Assembly: GCF_011045025.1 (NCBI RefSeq)
Contig: NZ_JAAKZX010000041.1
Coordinates: forward strand, 1-55,042
Length of the DNA stretch: 55,042 nucleotides
Origin: Streptomyces ureilyticus
GTDB lineage: Bacteria; Actinomycetota; Actinomycetes; Streptomycetales; Streptomycetaceae
Direction of reading: 5' to 3'
The notes beneath the pieces are model-generated. The model worked only from the letters and a program-made list of their open reading frames with translations, had not been told where the DNA came from and did not search any database. A program made the position numbers and the translations under genes. This document shows positions 1 to 8,580 of this stretch, piece after piece; the stretch's first letter is position 1, and every line of letters starts with the position of its first letter.

Positions 1-1911
1 CTGAACACACCGAGCACTCCGAGCACTGAAGAGCCGTCCCGTCGGGCTCGTGTTCCTGCCCGGTCCGCGATGCCGGACCGTGCGTCGATGGACGATGAGG
101 AGATCTTCGGGCCGGTCGTGTACCGGCTGACGATGTCGGAGGCGATCGAGCGGGGGCTGATCGCGCAGTACCAGGTGGTCTGCGTGGATATTGCTGATCC
201 GCAGTTGTCGGCGGTGCGGTTGGTGGGTGCAGAGGCGTTCACGGATGAGGTGCGGGGGGTGCGGTTGGCGGCCTTGCAGACGGCGGTTTTGAAGGCTGCT
301 GCGGAGCACCGGCTGCAGCGGGTGCTGACGTTTCATCACCGCACGAGTGAAGCGGAGGCTTTCGCCGGCGGGCTGGGGCAGGTGGCCGCGGCGCTGTGGG
401 AGGCCGATGCTGGATCGTTCGCGGAGCCTGAGGCGGTGTGGGCGGACTGGCTGTGCGGGGAGCATCGGGCGGTACACCGGCGGCGGGTGCTGGAGACTTT
501 TTCCGCGGGGGTGGTCCAGGATGCCGTGATGGAGCTGTGCGTGCTGTCGTCGGCGCGTGTGCTCGGCGAGGGGGTCGATACCGCGACGTGTGATGCGGTG
601 GTGTTCGTGGATGCGCGGGGCTCGACGCCCGATGTGGTGCAGGCGGTGGGCCGGGCGCTGCGGATGCAGCCCGGAGAGGGCAAGGTGGCCTCGCTGGTGG
701 TGCCGGTGTTCCTGGAGCCGGGTGAGGAGCCGGACGAGATGCTGGCCTCGCGGTCGTACACGCATCTGGTGAAGGTGCTGACCGCGCTGCGGGCGCACGA
801 TACCGAGGCCGTCGAGCAGCTCGCCGTCCCCCAGTCCCCCAGCCGACAGGCTGCCTCGGCCGCAGGCGGGACGGCGGGTGGGGTGGCCAGCGGGGCGGCG
901 CAGGGGCTGCTGCGGTTCTCCACGGCCCGGGATCCGGTGCATTTGGCGGCGTTCATCAGGGCGCGTGTGCTGCGGCCCGAGGGCGAGTACTGGCGACGGG
1001 GGGTGCAGGCCGCGATCGCTTACGCCGCCGATCACGGGCACCTGCGGGTCCCCTACGGGTATACCGCTCCCGATGGTTTCGCACTTGGGGTGTGGATCGC
1101 CAAGCAGCGCGTCGCCTACCGCCAGGGCACCCTGGCCGAGGAACGGGTGCGGGAACTGGATGCGGCCGGGATGGTGTGGTCCCATCTCGAGGTGGCCTTC
1201 TCCGGGGGCCTGGCCGCCGCGCGTGGCTGGGCAGGGGAACACGGGCACCTCCTCGCTCCCACCGGGGCAACCTGGCAGGGCTATCCCGTGGGGATCTGGC
1301 TGCGTGACCAGCGTGCCGCCGCGCGACGAGAACGAGCGGCACAGAACGGGCCTGACGGGGGCCGGACATCGGGGAAGCCCAACAGTCCGCGGCGGTGGCG
1401 GAAACTGGAGATGATCGACCCTGCCTGGTGCCCCGCCTGGGACATCGTCTGGCAGCGGTGCTTCCACCTCGCCCGCACCCATGTCAACGGCGGCGGGGAA
1501 CTGCCCGCTGTGTCCGGAGAGATCGTCGTCCAGGGCGAGGACCTCGGGCGGTGGGCCGGCGCCCAGCGCACCGTTGCGGTATGGGACGGCTTGCTGCCCG
1601 CGCAACAGTGGCTGCTCACGCAGGTGCTGCACCTGACGCCGGACCAGGAGCAGCCTCAGGCAGGACCTGCGCCAGGCCGGCAGAGGGCCGTGGGCAGGAC
1701 GCGGGCGCAGATGTGGGCCGACAACCTCGCCGCCGCACGCCAATATCACCAGCGGGAAGGACACCTGAACGTCCCTCGCCAGCACGTGGAAACCGTGGAC
1801 GGCGACGACCGTGCGCTAGGCGTGTTCATCGCCAACTGCCAGGCCCGCAAGCAACGCCTGGCCCCTGAGCGGGTGCAGGAACTCAATGCCGTCGGGATGA
1901 AGTGGTCTTGA
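1..1911 (+). CDS. DEAD/DEAH-type helicase with helicase-associated (HA) repeats, 5' partial
   Basis: The frame is open to the left edge, so the N-terminal half with the ATP-binding motifs lies outside the window. The visible part starts in the inter-lobe region (MDDEEIFGPVVYRLT) and contains superfamily 2 helicase motif V (LGEGVDTATCDAVVFVD) and motif VI (VQAVGRALR). At least three helicase-associated repeats follow, each of the type 'GH(L)...P..Y......LG.WI..QR' and ending near 'LDAAGMVWS'. Proteins of this build are common on actinobacterial linear plasmids and chromosome arms; their substrate is not established. The stop codon lies directly against the left end of an IS6-family element, so the natural C terminus could have been changed by the insertion, although the last repeat looks complete. 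Confidence 0.85.
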   Translation: MNTPSTPSTEEPSRRARVPARSAMPDRASMDDEEIFGPVVYRLTMSEAIERGLIAQYQVVCVDIADPQLSAVRLVGAEAFTDEVRGVRLAALQTAVLKAAAEHRLQRVLTFHHRTSEAEAFAGGLGQVAAALWEADAGSFAEPEAVWADWLCGEHRAVHRRRVLETFSAGVVQDAVMELCVLSSARVLGEGVDTATCDAVVFVDARGSTPDVVQAVGRALRMQPGEGKVASLVVPVFLEPGEEPDEMLASRSYTHLVKVLTALRAHDTEAVEQLAVPQSPSRQAASAAGGTAGGVASGAAQGLLRFSTARDPVHLAAFIRARVLRPEGEYWRRGVQAAIAYAADHGHLRVPYGYTAPDGFALGVWIAKQRVAYRQGTLAEERVRELDAAGMVWSHLEVAFSGGLAAARGWAGEHGHLLAPTGATWQGYPVGIWLRDQRAAARRERAAQNGPDGGRTSGKPNSPRRWRKLEMIDPAWCPAWDIVWQRCFHLARTHVNGGGELPAVSGEIVVQGEDLGRWAGAQRTVAVWDGLLPAQQWLLTQVLHLTPDQEQPQAGPAPGRQRAVGRTRAQMWADNLAAARQYHQREGHLNVPRQHVETVDGDDRALGVFIANCQARKQRLAPERVQELNAVGMKWS

Positions 1912-1912
1912 G

Positions 1913-2771
1913 GGCGTTGTCAGTTGTTGGCTGTGTGACTGCCTGACGGCGCGTCGTGGTGTGGTGGAGCCTGGTTCCGGGCTGTGTTCAGGCCGTGGTG
2001 GCGAGGCCGGCGACGCCGGTGATCTACTCCTAGATGGCGAAGCGGACGGTCATATCGGCCCGGTAGTCGTGGGCGGGCATCAGATGGCGGCGGGGCCGGA
2101 AGTGGGGCGAGATACCGCTGAACGCGGACAGGAACCGCTGCGCTCCGCCCACGCTGCGGAAGCCTTTCATCGCCCGTTCGCGCTGCCTGGTGGGCTGGTG
2201 GCTGTTCTCCGCCCGGTTGTTCAGGTACTTCGACTGGCGGTGCTCGACGGAGGGCATGACCTCGCGGTGGCCGCGCCGTAGGAGCGGAGCTTGTCGGTGA
2301 CGACCACCCGCGGCACCATGCGCGTCTTCTTCATCAGCCTGCGGAAGAAGCACCTGGCCGCTGCCTTGTCCCGGCGCTTCTGCACCAGGATGTCGAGGAC
2401 GTTGCCGTCCTGGTCGACGGCCCGCTACAGGTATTTCTGCTCGCTGTTGATCTTGATGAAGACCTCGTCCAGGTACCACTTGTCACCGGGCCGGGGCTGC
2501 CGGCGGCGCAGCGCGCCCGCGTAGGCCTGCCCGAACTTGGCGCACCAGCGACGCACGGTCTCGTAGGAGACGACGATCCCGCGCTCGAGCATCAGCTCCT
2601 CGACCTCGCGGAATGACAGCGGGAAGCGGAAGTACAGCCACACACAGTGGGAGATGACCTCGACCGGGTACCGGTGACCCTTGTACGACAGCGACGCGCT
2701 CCCCACGGACAACCCTTCCCAGGCTGATCAACCAGAAGATCATCCCACCGGTCAGCCAACGTGACAGTGCC
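1913..2771. mobile_element. IS6-family insertion sequence, copy 1 (decayed)
   Basis: The element of about 860 bp is bounded on the right by GGCACTGTCACGTTGG (read on the minus strand, ending at 2771) and on the left by an imperfect match GGCGTTGTCAGTTGTTGGCT at 1913-1932. The same right-end sequence with one change occurs at 41531 and at 54826, next to the same transposase start, which fixes the terminal repeat. The flanks are two unrelated genes (helicase and a glycosidase fragment) and show no target duplication, so the present junction probably arose by replicative transposition followed by deletion, as is usual for this family. Confidence 0.75.
2030..2712 (-). pseudogene. IS6-family DDE transposase, broken by a stop and a frameshift
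   Basis: Read on the minus strand from a GTG at 2712, the protein shows the IS6-family N terminus (SLSYKGHRYPVEVISHCVWL), the first catalytic Asp (WYLDEVFIK), the second (VVVTDKLRSYG) and the catalytic Glu (LNNRAENSHQPTRQRERAMK). An in-frame TAG at 2425-2427 stands where the family has Trp (KYL-W-RAVDQDG). A single missing base near 2268-2272 then moves the last third into another frame. The element can therefore not transpose by itself unless the stop and frameshift are sequencing errors. Confidence 0.85.
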
Positions 2772-3022
2772 TGGACGACAACATCTACGCCACCGCCACG
2801 TCGCTGAGCGGCACCTGGTCGTCGTTCCGTGACTTCGCCGCTCCCGGCACACGCACCTCCGGCAGGCAGACCGCGAACGTCATCACCGTCCAGTGCGCCT
2901 CCGGTACCAAGCACATCTACGCGGGCGACCGCTGGAACACCGCCGATCTGGGCGCGTCGAAGCTGATGTGGCTTCCCCTGACCATCAGGGGTACTGACCG
3001 TGAACTGAACTGTTCCGGTTAA
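2772..3022 (+). pseudogene. C-terminal fragment of a secreted glycosidase (GH43-like)
   Basis: Directly after the IS6 end an open frame (from about 2777) reads DNIYATATSLSGTWSSFRDF and ends in SKLMWLPLTIRGTDRELNCSG with a TAA at 3020. The 'IYAGDRWN' and 'LMWLPL' stretches resemble the end of the beta-propeller of family 43 glycosidases. The 5' part is missing and the junction is the IS end, so this is a truncated remnant. The assignment rests on short motifs and could be another propeller glycosidase. The 3' end overlaps a regulatory palindrome that serves the next operon. Confidence 0.5.
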
Positions 3023-3028
3023 TGGAAC
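3012..3028. promoter_or_regulatory. IclR-type operator candidate, site 1 (exact)
   Basis: GTTCC-GGTTAAT-GGAAC, an exact GTTCC-N7-GGAAC palindrome whose last base is 82 bp before the hydratase start. It belongs to a set of nine such palindromes found upstream of every catabolic transcription unit of cluster A. Confidence 0.7.
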
Positions 3029-3110
3029 ATGTTCTGCCGTGCTCGGGGTGTGTCGTCTATCCATGGAGTGCCGCATTCGATTGCTGCACCCGCACTTCCG
3101 GAGGTCGCCC

Positions 3111-3944
3111 ATGCCGTCCCATTCGTCCCGCACGCCCTCCCCGGAGACGAAAAAAACGGCCCACGCCCTCTGGGAGGCTGAGCAGTCCGGTACGCCATGT
3201 CCGCCGGTACGCGACCAGTTGCCTGCCGGAGATGTGAGCAGCGCCTACGCCGTGCAGCGCCTCAACGTCGAGCGCAAGCTCGCTCGGGGCGGTCGCCTCG
3301 TCGGTCGCAAGATCGGTCTGACCTCGCCTGCGGTGCAGGCCCAACTCGGCGTAGATCAGCCGGACTTCGGCGCGCTGCTGGCGGACATGGCGGTGCCCGA
3401 CGGCGGGACGGTGCCCTACGGGCGGCTGCTCCAGCCCAAGATCGAGGCAGAGGTCGCGCTCGTGCTGGCGGCCGACCTGCCGCACCCCGACACGACGGTC
3501 GCCGACGTGCTGCGAGCAGTGGACTTCGCCCTCCCCGCCCTGGAGATCGTCGACAGCCGGATCGCGGACTGGGACATCAGTCTGATCGACACGGTCGCCG
3601 ACAACGCCTCCTCCGGCCTGTTCGTCCTCGGCGCAACACCAGTGCCGCTGACCTCTGTCGATCTGCGCGCCGTGCGCATGACGCTCAGCCGCGACGGCGA
3701 GGAGGTCTCGCACGGCACCGGCGCCGACTGCCTCGACGGCCCCCTGAACGCGGCCGTGTGGCTCGCGTCGACGCTGGCCGGGATGGGCGATCCGCTGCGC
3801 GCCGGCGACGTCGTGCTGACCGGCGCCCTCGGCCCCATGGCTGTCGCCACCCCCGGCAGCCGCTTCGAAGCGGTCATCTCCGGACTCGGCTCCGTACGCG
3901 TCGGCTTCGCACCCGCATCCGACCAGAAGGCAGGGCAGCAGTGA
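3111..3944 (+). CDS. mhpD: 2-hydroxypenta-2,4-dienoate (2-keto-4-pentenoate) hydratase
   Basis: Adds water to 2-hydroxypenta-2,4-dienoate, giving 4-hydroxy-2-oxovalerate, the first of the three shared lower steps of meta-cleavage pathways. The protein of 277 residues has the family core: GRKIGLTSPAVQAQLGVDQP, the metal-binding PKIEAEVALVL, the ALEIVDSRI segment and DTVADNASSG. I chose ATG 3111 because GGAGG (3100-3104) sits six bases upstream; the frame is open further upstream but without family similarity. It is the first gene of a three-gene operon and overlaps the acetaldehyde dehydrogenase start by four bases. A decarboxylase of the same superfamily (4-oxalocrotonate decarboxylase) is the alternative, but the neighbours and its close similarity to the hydratase of cluster B favour hydratase. 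Confidence 0.9.
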   Translation: MPSHSSRTPSPETKKTAHALWEAEQSGTPCPPVRDQLPAGDVSSAYAVQRLNVERKLARGGRLVGRKIGLTSPAVQAQLGVDQPDFGALLADMAVPDGGTVPYGRLLQPKIEAEVALVLAADLPHPDTTVADVLRAVDFALPALEIVDSRIADWDISLIDTVADNASSGLFVLGATPVPLTSVDLRAVRMTLSRDGEEVSHGTGADCLDGPLNAAVWLASTLAGMGDPLRAGDVVLTGALGPMAVATPGSRFEAVISGLGSVRVGFAPASDQKAGQQ

Positions 3945-4936
3945 CCACCACAACACCTTCTCCCCGTACCAAGGTGGCCGTCATCGGCTCGGGGAACATC
4001 GGCACCGACCTCATGATCAAGGTTCTGCGGCTCTCGGAGAGCCTGGAGATCGCTGCCATGGTGGGCATCGATCCGGATTCCGATGGTCTCGCCCGGGCGA
4101 AGCGCCTCAAGGTCGCCACCACGCACGAGGGCATCGACGGCCTGGTCGCCATGGACGAGTTCCAGGACGTGAGGATCGTCTTCGACGCCACCTCCGCCGG
4201 CGCTCACCGCCACCACGACGAGGTGCTGCGCGCGCACGGCAAGACGGTGGTCGACCTCACCCCCGCCGCACTGGGACCGTACGTCGTCCCGCCGGTCAAC
4301 GGCGCCGCGCATCTGGACGCGACGAACGTGAACATGGTCACCTGCGGCGGCCAGGCCACCATCCCGATCGTCGCCGCCGTGAACGCCGCCACGCCCGTGC
4401 ACTACGGCGAGATCGTCGCCTCTATCTCGTCCCGCTCCGCCGGTCCGGGTACCCGGGCCAACATCGACGAGTTCACCGAGACGACGTCGTCGGCCATCGA
4501 GAAGGTGGGTGGCGCGGCGCGCGGCAAGGCGATCATCATCCTCAATCCGGCCGAACCGCCGCTGATCATGCGTGACACCGTGCACTGCCTGGTCTCCGAC
4601 TGCGCCACCGAGGCCGTCACCGCGTCGATCGAAGAGATGGTCGGGCGGGTGCAGGCGTACGTGCCCGGTTACCGCCTGAAGCAGATGGTGCAGTTCGAGC
4701 GGGTGGCCGCTGACGATCCGCTGCACACCCTCGCCCCCGGCGGTGGCGACGCACTGAAGGTGTCCGTCTTCCTGGAGGTGGAGGGCGCCGCCCACTACCT
4801 GCCGGCCTACGCCGGCAACCTCGACATCATGACCTCGGCCGCGCTGCGCACCGCGGAGCGCATGGCCGAACTCCCCCACTCTCGGCTTCGCTCGAGCGGG
4901 GGGACCCCCATCGCCCCGGAGGTGGCGTCCCGATGA
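3941..4936 (+). CDS. mhpF: Acetaldehyde dehydrogenase (acylating)
   Basis: Converts acetaldehyde, CoA and NAD+ to acetyl-CoA, and normally forms a substrate-channelling complex with the aldolase encoded next. The GTG start overlaps the hydratase stop (GTGA). The 331-residue protein has the N-terminal NAD-binding motif VAVIGSGNIGTDLM, the catalytic Cys at about residue 135 in NMVTCGGQATIP, and the GPGTRANIDEFTETT and NPAEPPLIMRDTVHCLV signatures. It is longer than the copy in cluster B (309 residues): the N terminus has ten extra residues and the C terminus carries an insertion (RLRSSGGTPIAP) encoded by a small repeat. The last codons overlap the aldolase start by four bases, so all three genes are translationally coupled. 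Confidence 0.95.
   Translation: MTTTTPSPRTKVAVIGSGNIGTDLMIKVLRLSESLEIAAMVGIDPDSDGLARAKRLKVATTHEGIDGLVAMDEFQDVRIVFDATSAGAHRHHDEVLRAHGKTVVDLTPAALGPYVVPPVNGAAHLDATNVNMVTCGGQATIPIVAAVNAATPVHYGEIVASISSRSAGPGTRANIDEFTETTSSAIEKVGGAARGKAIIILNPAEPPLIMRDTVHCLVSDCATEAVTASIEEMVGRVQAYVPGYRLKQMVQFERVAADDPLHTLAPGGGDALKVSVFLEVEGAAHYLPAYAGNLDIMTSAALRTAERMAELPHSRLRSSGGTPIAPEVASR
4871..4915. repeat. Small GC-rich interspersed repeat inside the 3' end of mhpF
   Basis: The stretch containing CTCGGCTTCGCTCGAGCGGG and GGGACCCCCATCGCC is, as far as I remember, a short repeat found many times in Streptomyces genomes, often adding 'RLRSSGGTPIAP'-like residues to proteins. Here it lengthens the C terminus of the acetaldehyde dehydrogenase. 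The second copy of the enzyme in cluster B lacks it. Recognition is from memory; the repeat occurs only once in this window. Confidence 0.45.
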
Positions 4937-5949
4937 CCCGTCTGTACGTCCAGGACGTCACCCTGCGGGACGGCATGCACGCCGTCCGCCACCGCTACAC
5001 CGTCGACCAGGCCCGCACCGTCGCCGCCGCCCTCGACACGGCCGGAGTGTCCGCCATCGAGATCGCCCACGGCGACGGATTGTCCGGCTCCAGCATCAAC
5101 TACGGCGTCGGCGCGCACACCGACTGGGAGTGGATCGAAGCGGTCGTGGACGCTGTACACCAGGCGACCCCCACCACCCTGCTGCTCCCCGGTATCGGCA
5201 CCATCCACGAACTGAAGCAGGCCCACTCCCTCGGCATCCGCTCGGTGCGCATAGCCACGCACTGCACCGAGGCCGACATCTCCGCCCAGCACATCGCCGC
5301 CGCGCGCGAGTTGGGCATGGACGTCGCCGGGTTCCTGATGATGTCCCACATGGCCGAACCGGCCGAACTCGCCCGCCAGGCCAAGCTGATGGAGTCCTAC
5401 GGCGCGCACTGCGTCTACGTAACCGACTCCGGGGGCCGCCTCACCATGGACGGCGTCCGCGACCGCTTCCGCGCCTATCGGGACGTCCTGGACCCGGCCA
5501 CCGAACTGGGCATCCACGCCCACCACAACCTCGGCCTGGGCGTGGCCAACTCGGTCGTCGCCGTCGAGAACGGCGTCACCCGCGTCGACGCCTCCCTCGC
5601 AGGGCAGGGCGCCGGGGCGGGCAACTGCCCCCTGGAAGCTTTCATCGCGGTCGCCGACCTGATGGGCTGGGAGCACGGCTGCGACCTGTTCCCCCTGATG
5701 GACGCCGCCGACGACATCGTACGACCGCTGCAGGACCGCGAGGTGCGGGTGGACCGCGAGACTCTCACTCTCGGCTACGCGGGCGTGTACTCGAGCTTCC
5801 TGCGGCACGCCGAGAAGGCCTCCGAGCGTTACGGCATCGACACCCGCGCCATTCTCGTCGAGGTCGGACGCCGCAAGATGGTCGGCGGCCAGGAGGACAT
5901 GATCACCGACATCGCCCTCGACCTCGTGTCCCAGGCGTCGTCGGCCTGA
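4933..5949 (+). CDS. mhpE: 4-hydroxy-2-oxovalerate aldolase
   Basis: Cleaves 4-hydroxy-2-oxovalerate to pyruvate and acetaldehyde; the acetaldehyde is passed to the dehydrogenase encoded just upstream. The 338-residue TIM-barrel protein of the HMG-CoA lyase-like family shows VTLRDGMHAVRH with the metal-binding Asp at about residue 13, the substrate loop LPGIGTIHELKQA, GFLMMSHMAEP, and the metal-binding His pair in GIHAHHNLGLGVANS. The C-terminal communication domain (GYAGVYSSFLRHAEKA) is complete. ATG overlaps the mhpF stop. A strong hairpin follows at 6048-6077, so the operon ends here. A very similar aldolase is encoded at 45540-46598. Confidence 0.95.
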   Translation: MTRLYVQDVTLRDGMHAVRHRYTVDQARTVAAALDTAGVSAIEIAHGDGLSGSSINYGVGAHTDWEWIEAVVDAVHQATPTTLLLPGIGTIHELKQAHSLGIRSVRIATHCTEADISAQHIAAARELGMDVAGFLMMSHMAEPAELARQAKLMESYGAHCVYVTDSGGRLTMDGVRDRFRAYRDVLDPATELGIHAHHNLGLGVANSVVAVENGVTRVDASLAGQGAGAGNCPLEAFIAVADLMGWEHGCDLFPLMDAADDIVRPLQDREVRVDRETLTLGYAGVYSSFLRHAEKASERYGIDTRAILVEVGRRKMVGGQEDMITDIALDLVSQASSA

Positions 5950-6047
5950 CGGCGGGGAGGGCGGGGCGGCGGGTGCCTTCGCGGGACACGCTGAGTGATC
6001 TCGTGTCTTGTGCCTGCTCCTCATCGCTGTTGGCGCGGAAAGCCGAC

Positions 6048-6077
6048 AGGGGCCTGATCCACCGGGATCAGGCCCCT
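6048..6077. terminator. Rho-independent terminator-like hairpin after mhpDFE
   Basis: AGGGGCCTGATCC and its exact reverse complement are separated by the four-base loop ACCG: a 13-bp perfect stem. It lies between the convergent aldolase and the broken NmrA-like gene and could end transcription in both directions. No T-tract follows, as is usual in Streptomyces. Confidence 0.75.
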
Positions 6078-6124
6078 GCCCTGGTACTGGCTCCGGTGCC
6101 GGCCGTCGGCCCCTGATGCCTGCT

Positions 6125-6776
6125 TCAGTAGGCGACCGTGAATCGGTCGCGGATGTGTGAGGGACTCTCCAGCTCGTCGACGATCGCGATGGCGTAGTCG
6201 TCGAACGAGATCCCGGGCAGCGTCCCGCCCGGGGTTTGGAGCAGTTCCCGACCACCACGACGGAAACGGCCGGTGCGCTCACCCGGGCCGATTCCGGGCG
6301 GCGGAGCGAGGTAGATCCAGTCCAGGTCGTCGACCTGCTCCAGCAGCTTCCAGAAGTGCGCCGCGGCGGCGGCCGATTTCGCGAATTCCGGGGGGAAGAC
6401 GTCCGTGTCCATGACGCGTGTCTTCGTGCCCGGCACGAGCAGGGTTCCGCTTCCGCCCGTGACGAAGTAGAGCGGCGCCTTCGATTCCCTGACGGACGAG
6501 ATCAGCCGGGGCGTGGTCTGTTTTGGCGTACTGGATCGCCGTGACGACCACGTCGTGGCCCGTGATGACGGGCACGAGCTGGGCGGAGTCGTTGGCGTCG
6601 GCCTCGACGGTCCGTACCGACGGGTGGGATGCGACGAGTTCCGGATGGGTTGTCACGGCGGTGACCCGGTGTCCCCGTGCGATGAGCTCGGCGATCAGGG
6701 GGCGGCCGACGTTGCCGGTGGCACCCACCACCGCGACGTTCAACGACGGACCGGGCGTGCTGTTTGATTCAGCCAT
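6125..6776 (-). pseudogene. NmrA-like NAD(P)-binding oxidoreductase, frameshifted
   Basis: The N-terminal part (from ATG 6776) has the Rossmann motif VAVVGATGNVGRPLIAELIA and reads in one frame to about 6510. The C-terminal part (MDTDVFPPEFAKSAAAAAHF to the stop at 6125, with LDWIYLAPPPGIGPGERTGR) reads in another. The frames join if one C is removed from the CCCC run at about 6508-6511, giving 'HARLISSVRESKAPLYFVTG'. The whole would be a normal atypical SDR of about 215 residues. Function unknown; it overlaps a second broken oxidoreductase gene upstream. It may be intact if the extra C is a sequencing error. Confidence 0.75.
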
Positions 6777-7433
6777 GGACTGTGCTCACTTTCATCACCG
6801 CGAGCATCGGCGCTCCGTAGAGCATCTCCACCACCAGGTCGAATCCGCCCTGGCTCGCCGTCGGAGCGCGGCGGGACAGTCGTCGTCCAGCCGGACGGCC
6901 TCGTCCGCTCCCCGCTCCTTGATGGCGTCGAGCACGGCGGGGTTGCGGCCCGCCGCCACCACCCGTCCGGCACCGAGGACTTTGACCGCCTGGACCGCAA
7001 TCCGACCGACGCTGCCCGTGGCCCCGAGGACCAGAACCTGCTCACCCTGGCGGAGACAGGCCTTCCAGGTCAGGGACAGCCGCGCGGAGATTCCGGCCAC
7101 GCCGATCGCGAGCGCGGCACCGTCCGCCAACGCGTCCGGGATCTCCTGCACCGAGTCCGCCAAGGTGACCGCCCGCTCAGCGAACGAGCCATGTGGCAGG
7201 TGCGTGCGTCCGAAGTAGACGCGAGTTCCGTCACCGACGGTGCCGACGCCCTCGGAGCCCGGCACATAGGGAACCGGCGGAGGTTGGTTGACTCCGACCG
7301 CGACCACCAAGTCCTGCGGGTTGACCCCGGCGGCCGTGACGGTCACAACCGTGCCGTGCTCGGTCGGGAGGGGTTCGTCGACCTCCTGCAGCGCAGGGGC
7401 CCCTCTGGCTCTTGTAATGACAGCTGCTCGCAT
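6769..7433 (-). pseudogene. Zinc-independent MDR alcohol dehydrogenase/quinone oxidoreductase, frameshifted and truncated
   Basis: From the start at 7433 the protein has the MDR N-terminal fold (VTAAGVNPQDLVVAVGVNQP, VPGSEGVGTVGDG) and the nucleotide-binding motif VLVLGATGSVGRIAVQAVKV. Near 6851-6854 one C appears to be missing; after that GGFDLVVEMLYGAPMLAVMK continues in the third frame and stops at 6769, inside the next gene. About 60-100 C-terminal residues of a normal family member (about 310) are absent, so there is a deletion as well as the frameshift. The truncated 3' end is fused to the start of the NmrA-like gene. Confidence 0.75.
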
Positions 7434-7475
7434 GACGGCGACGCTAGGCCGGACGGCCAGAGCTGCCGAGCGCCG

Positions 7476-7492
7476 GTTTCGGCTGCTGGAAC
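7476..7492. promoter_or_regulatory. IclR-type operator candidate (one mismatch)
   Basis: GTTTC-GGCTGCT-GGAAC, one base off the GTTCC-N7-GGAAC consensus. It lies in the 295-bp gap between the divergent MDR pseudogene and the C-C hydrolase gene, 149 bp from the exact copy at 7641, and could serve the minus-strand genes. Confidence 0.45.
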
Positions 7493-7640
7493 CCCGGAGG
7501 CGGCACGATGACGCCCGGAGCCCGTGGCGTGGCCGGGGCGGCGCCCGTGCGCTCGCTCGGTCGAGACGTGCTCGACATGTCCAGGGGGATCGGATTCAGC
7601 TTTGTTTCTGCCGCGTGGACGCCAACGCGCGAGTGACGGG

Positions 7641-7657
7641 GTTCCGGGGGGTGGAAC
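7641..7657. promoter_or_regulatory. IclR-type operator candidate (exact)
   Basis: GTTCC-GGGGGGT-GGAAC, exact match to GTTCC-N7-GGAAC, 71 bp before the start of the C-C hydrolase gene. Confidence 0.7.
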
Positions 7658-7728
7658 AACCTCCTGCCGTCACAACGGTGGCGTGTGAATCATGGCGGTC
7701 TGCAGCACATGTCAAGTGAGGAGTGAGC

Positions 7729-8580
7729 ATGGCCGACGCACCGATCACCACGACCAAGGTCGCGGTCGGAGAGTACGAATTCCAGCTGAACGCTTCCGGT
7801 GACAAGTCCAAGCCGGCCCTCCTATTCCTGCACGGTTCCGGGCCGGGCGCGACCGGCCTCTCGAACTGGGAGGCGGTGCTGAAGGATCTCGGGAACGACT
7901 ACTACTGCCTCGCGCCGGACGTCATCGGCTTCGGCGACTCCAGCCACCCCGAGCCGCCGCCGCAGGGCCTGGCGGCCTTCACCCAGCTCCGAGTCGACAC
8001 CCTGATCGGGCTGCTGGACGAGCTGGGACTGGAGAAGGCGGTCTTCGTCGGCAACTCCATGGGCGGCATATGGTCGCTCGGTGCGACGCTGCAGGCGCCG
8101 GAGCGGGTCGAGAAGATCGTTCTCATGGGTTCCGGCGGTTCGCCGATTCCGCCCGGTCCCGCGATCCCGTCGCTGGCCCTGTTCTACGACAATCCGACGA
8201 CCGAGGCCATGCAGCACATGCTGGAACAGTTCGTCTACGACCCGCAGCTGTTCGGCGGGGACCTGCGGAAGATCGCGGAGCAGCGGATCCCGCGCGCCGT
8301 GCGGCCGGATGTGGAGCGCTCCCACCGGGCCACCTTCGTAGACGTCCTCGACCGGCCGTGGGCGCTGACGCCCGAGGACGCGGCCAAGATCGAGCAGGAT
8401 GTTCTCGTCATCCACGGGCGTGAGGACCGGTTCGTTGTCTTCGACGGCGGCAAGTGGTTCTTCGACCACCTCCCGAACGTGCGGCTGTACGGCATCGGGA
8501 AGTGCGGCCACTGGACGCAGATCGAGCAGCACGACCGTTTCGTGGCCGCCGTGCGCGGCTTCGTCAGCGGGAGCCTGTGA
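7729..8580 (+). CDS. mhpC: Meta-cleavage product C-C bond hydrolase (alpha/beta hydrolase)
   Basis: Hydrolyses the carbon-carbon bond of a ring-fission product to 2-hydroxypenta-2,4-dienoate (substrate of the hydratase at 3111) and an acid. The 283-residue protein belongs to the MhpC/TodF/BphD group: oxyanion-hole segment FLHGSGPGATGLSNW, nucleophile Ser110 in VGNSMGG, acid Asp233 in IHGREDRFV, and His261 in CGHWTQIEQ. I chose ATG 7729 because GAGGAG lies five bases upstream; a GTG two codons earlier is possible. The stop overlaps the next start (GTGA). An operator-like palindrome lies 71 bp upstream. The acid released would tell the pathway's substrate but cannot be read from the sequence. 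Confidence 0.9.
   Translation: MADAPITTTKVAVGEYEFQLNASGDKSKPALLFLHGSGPGATGLSNWEAVLKDLGNDYYCLAPDVIGFGDSSHPEPPPQGLAAFTQLRVDTLIGLLDELGLEKAVFVGNSMGGIWSLGATLQAPERVEKIVLMGSGGSPIPPGPAIPSLALFYDNPTTEAMQHMLEQFVYDPQLFGGDLRKIAEQRIPRAVRPDVERSHRATFVDVLDRPWALTPEDAAKIEQDVLVIHGREDRFVVFDGGKWFFDHLPNVRLYGIGKCGHWTQIEQHDRFVAAVRGFVSGSL

Noticed and set aside
2483..3133. Minus-strand frame of 216 codons across the IS6 end and the glycosidase fragment
   Set aside because: Crosses an element boundary and overlaps the regulatory palindrome; no motifs; the plus-strand fragment explains the coding pattern.
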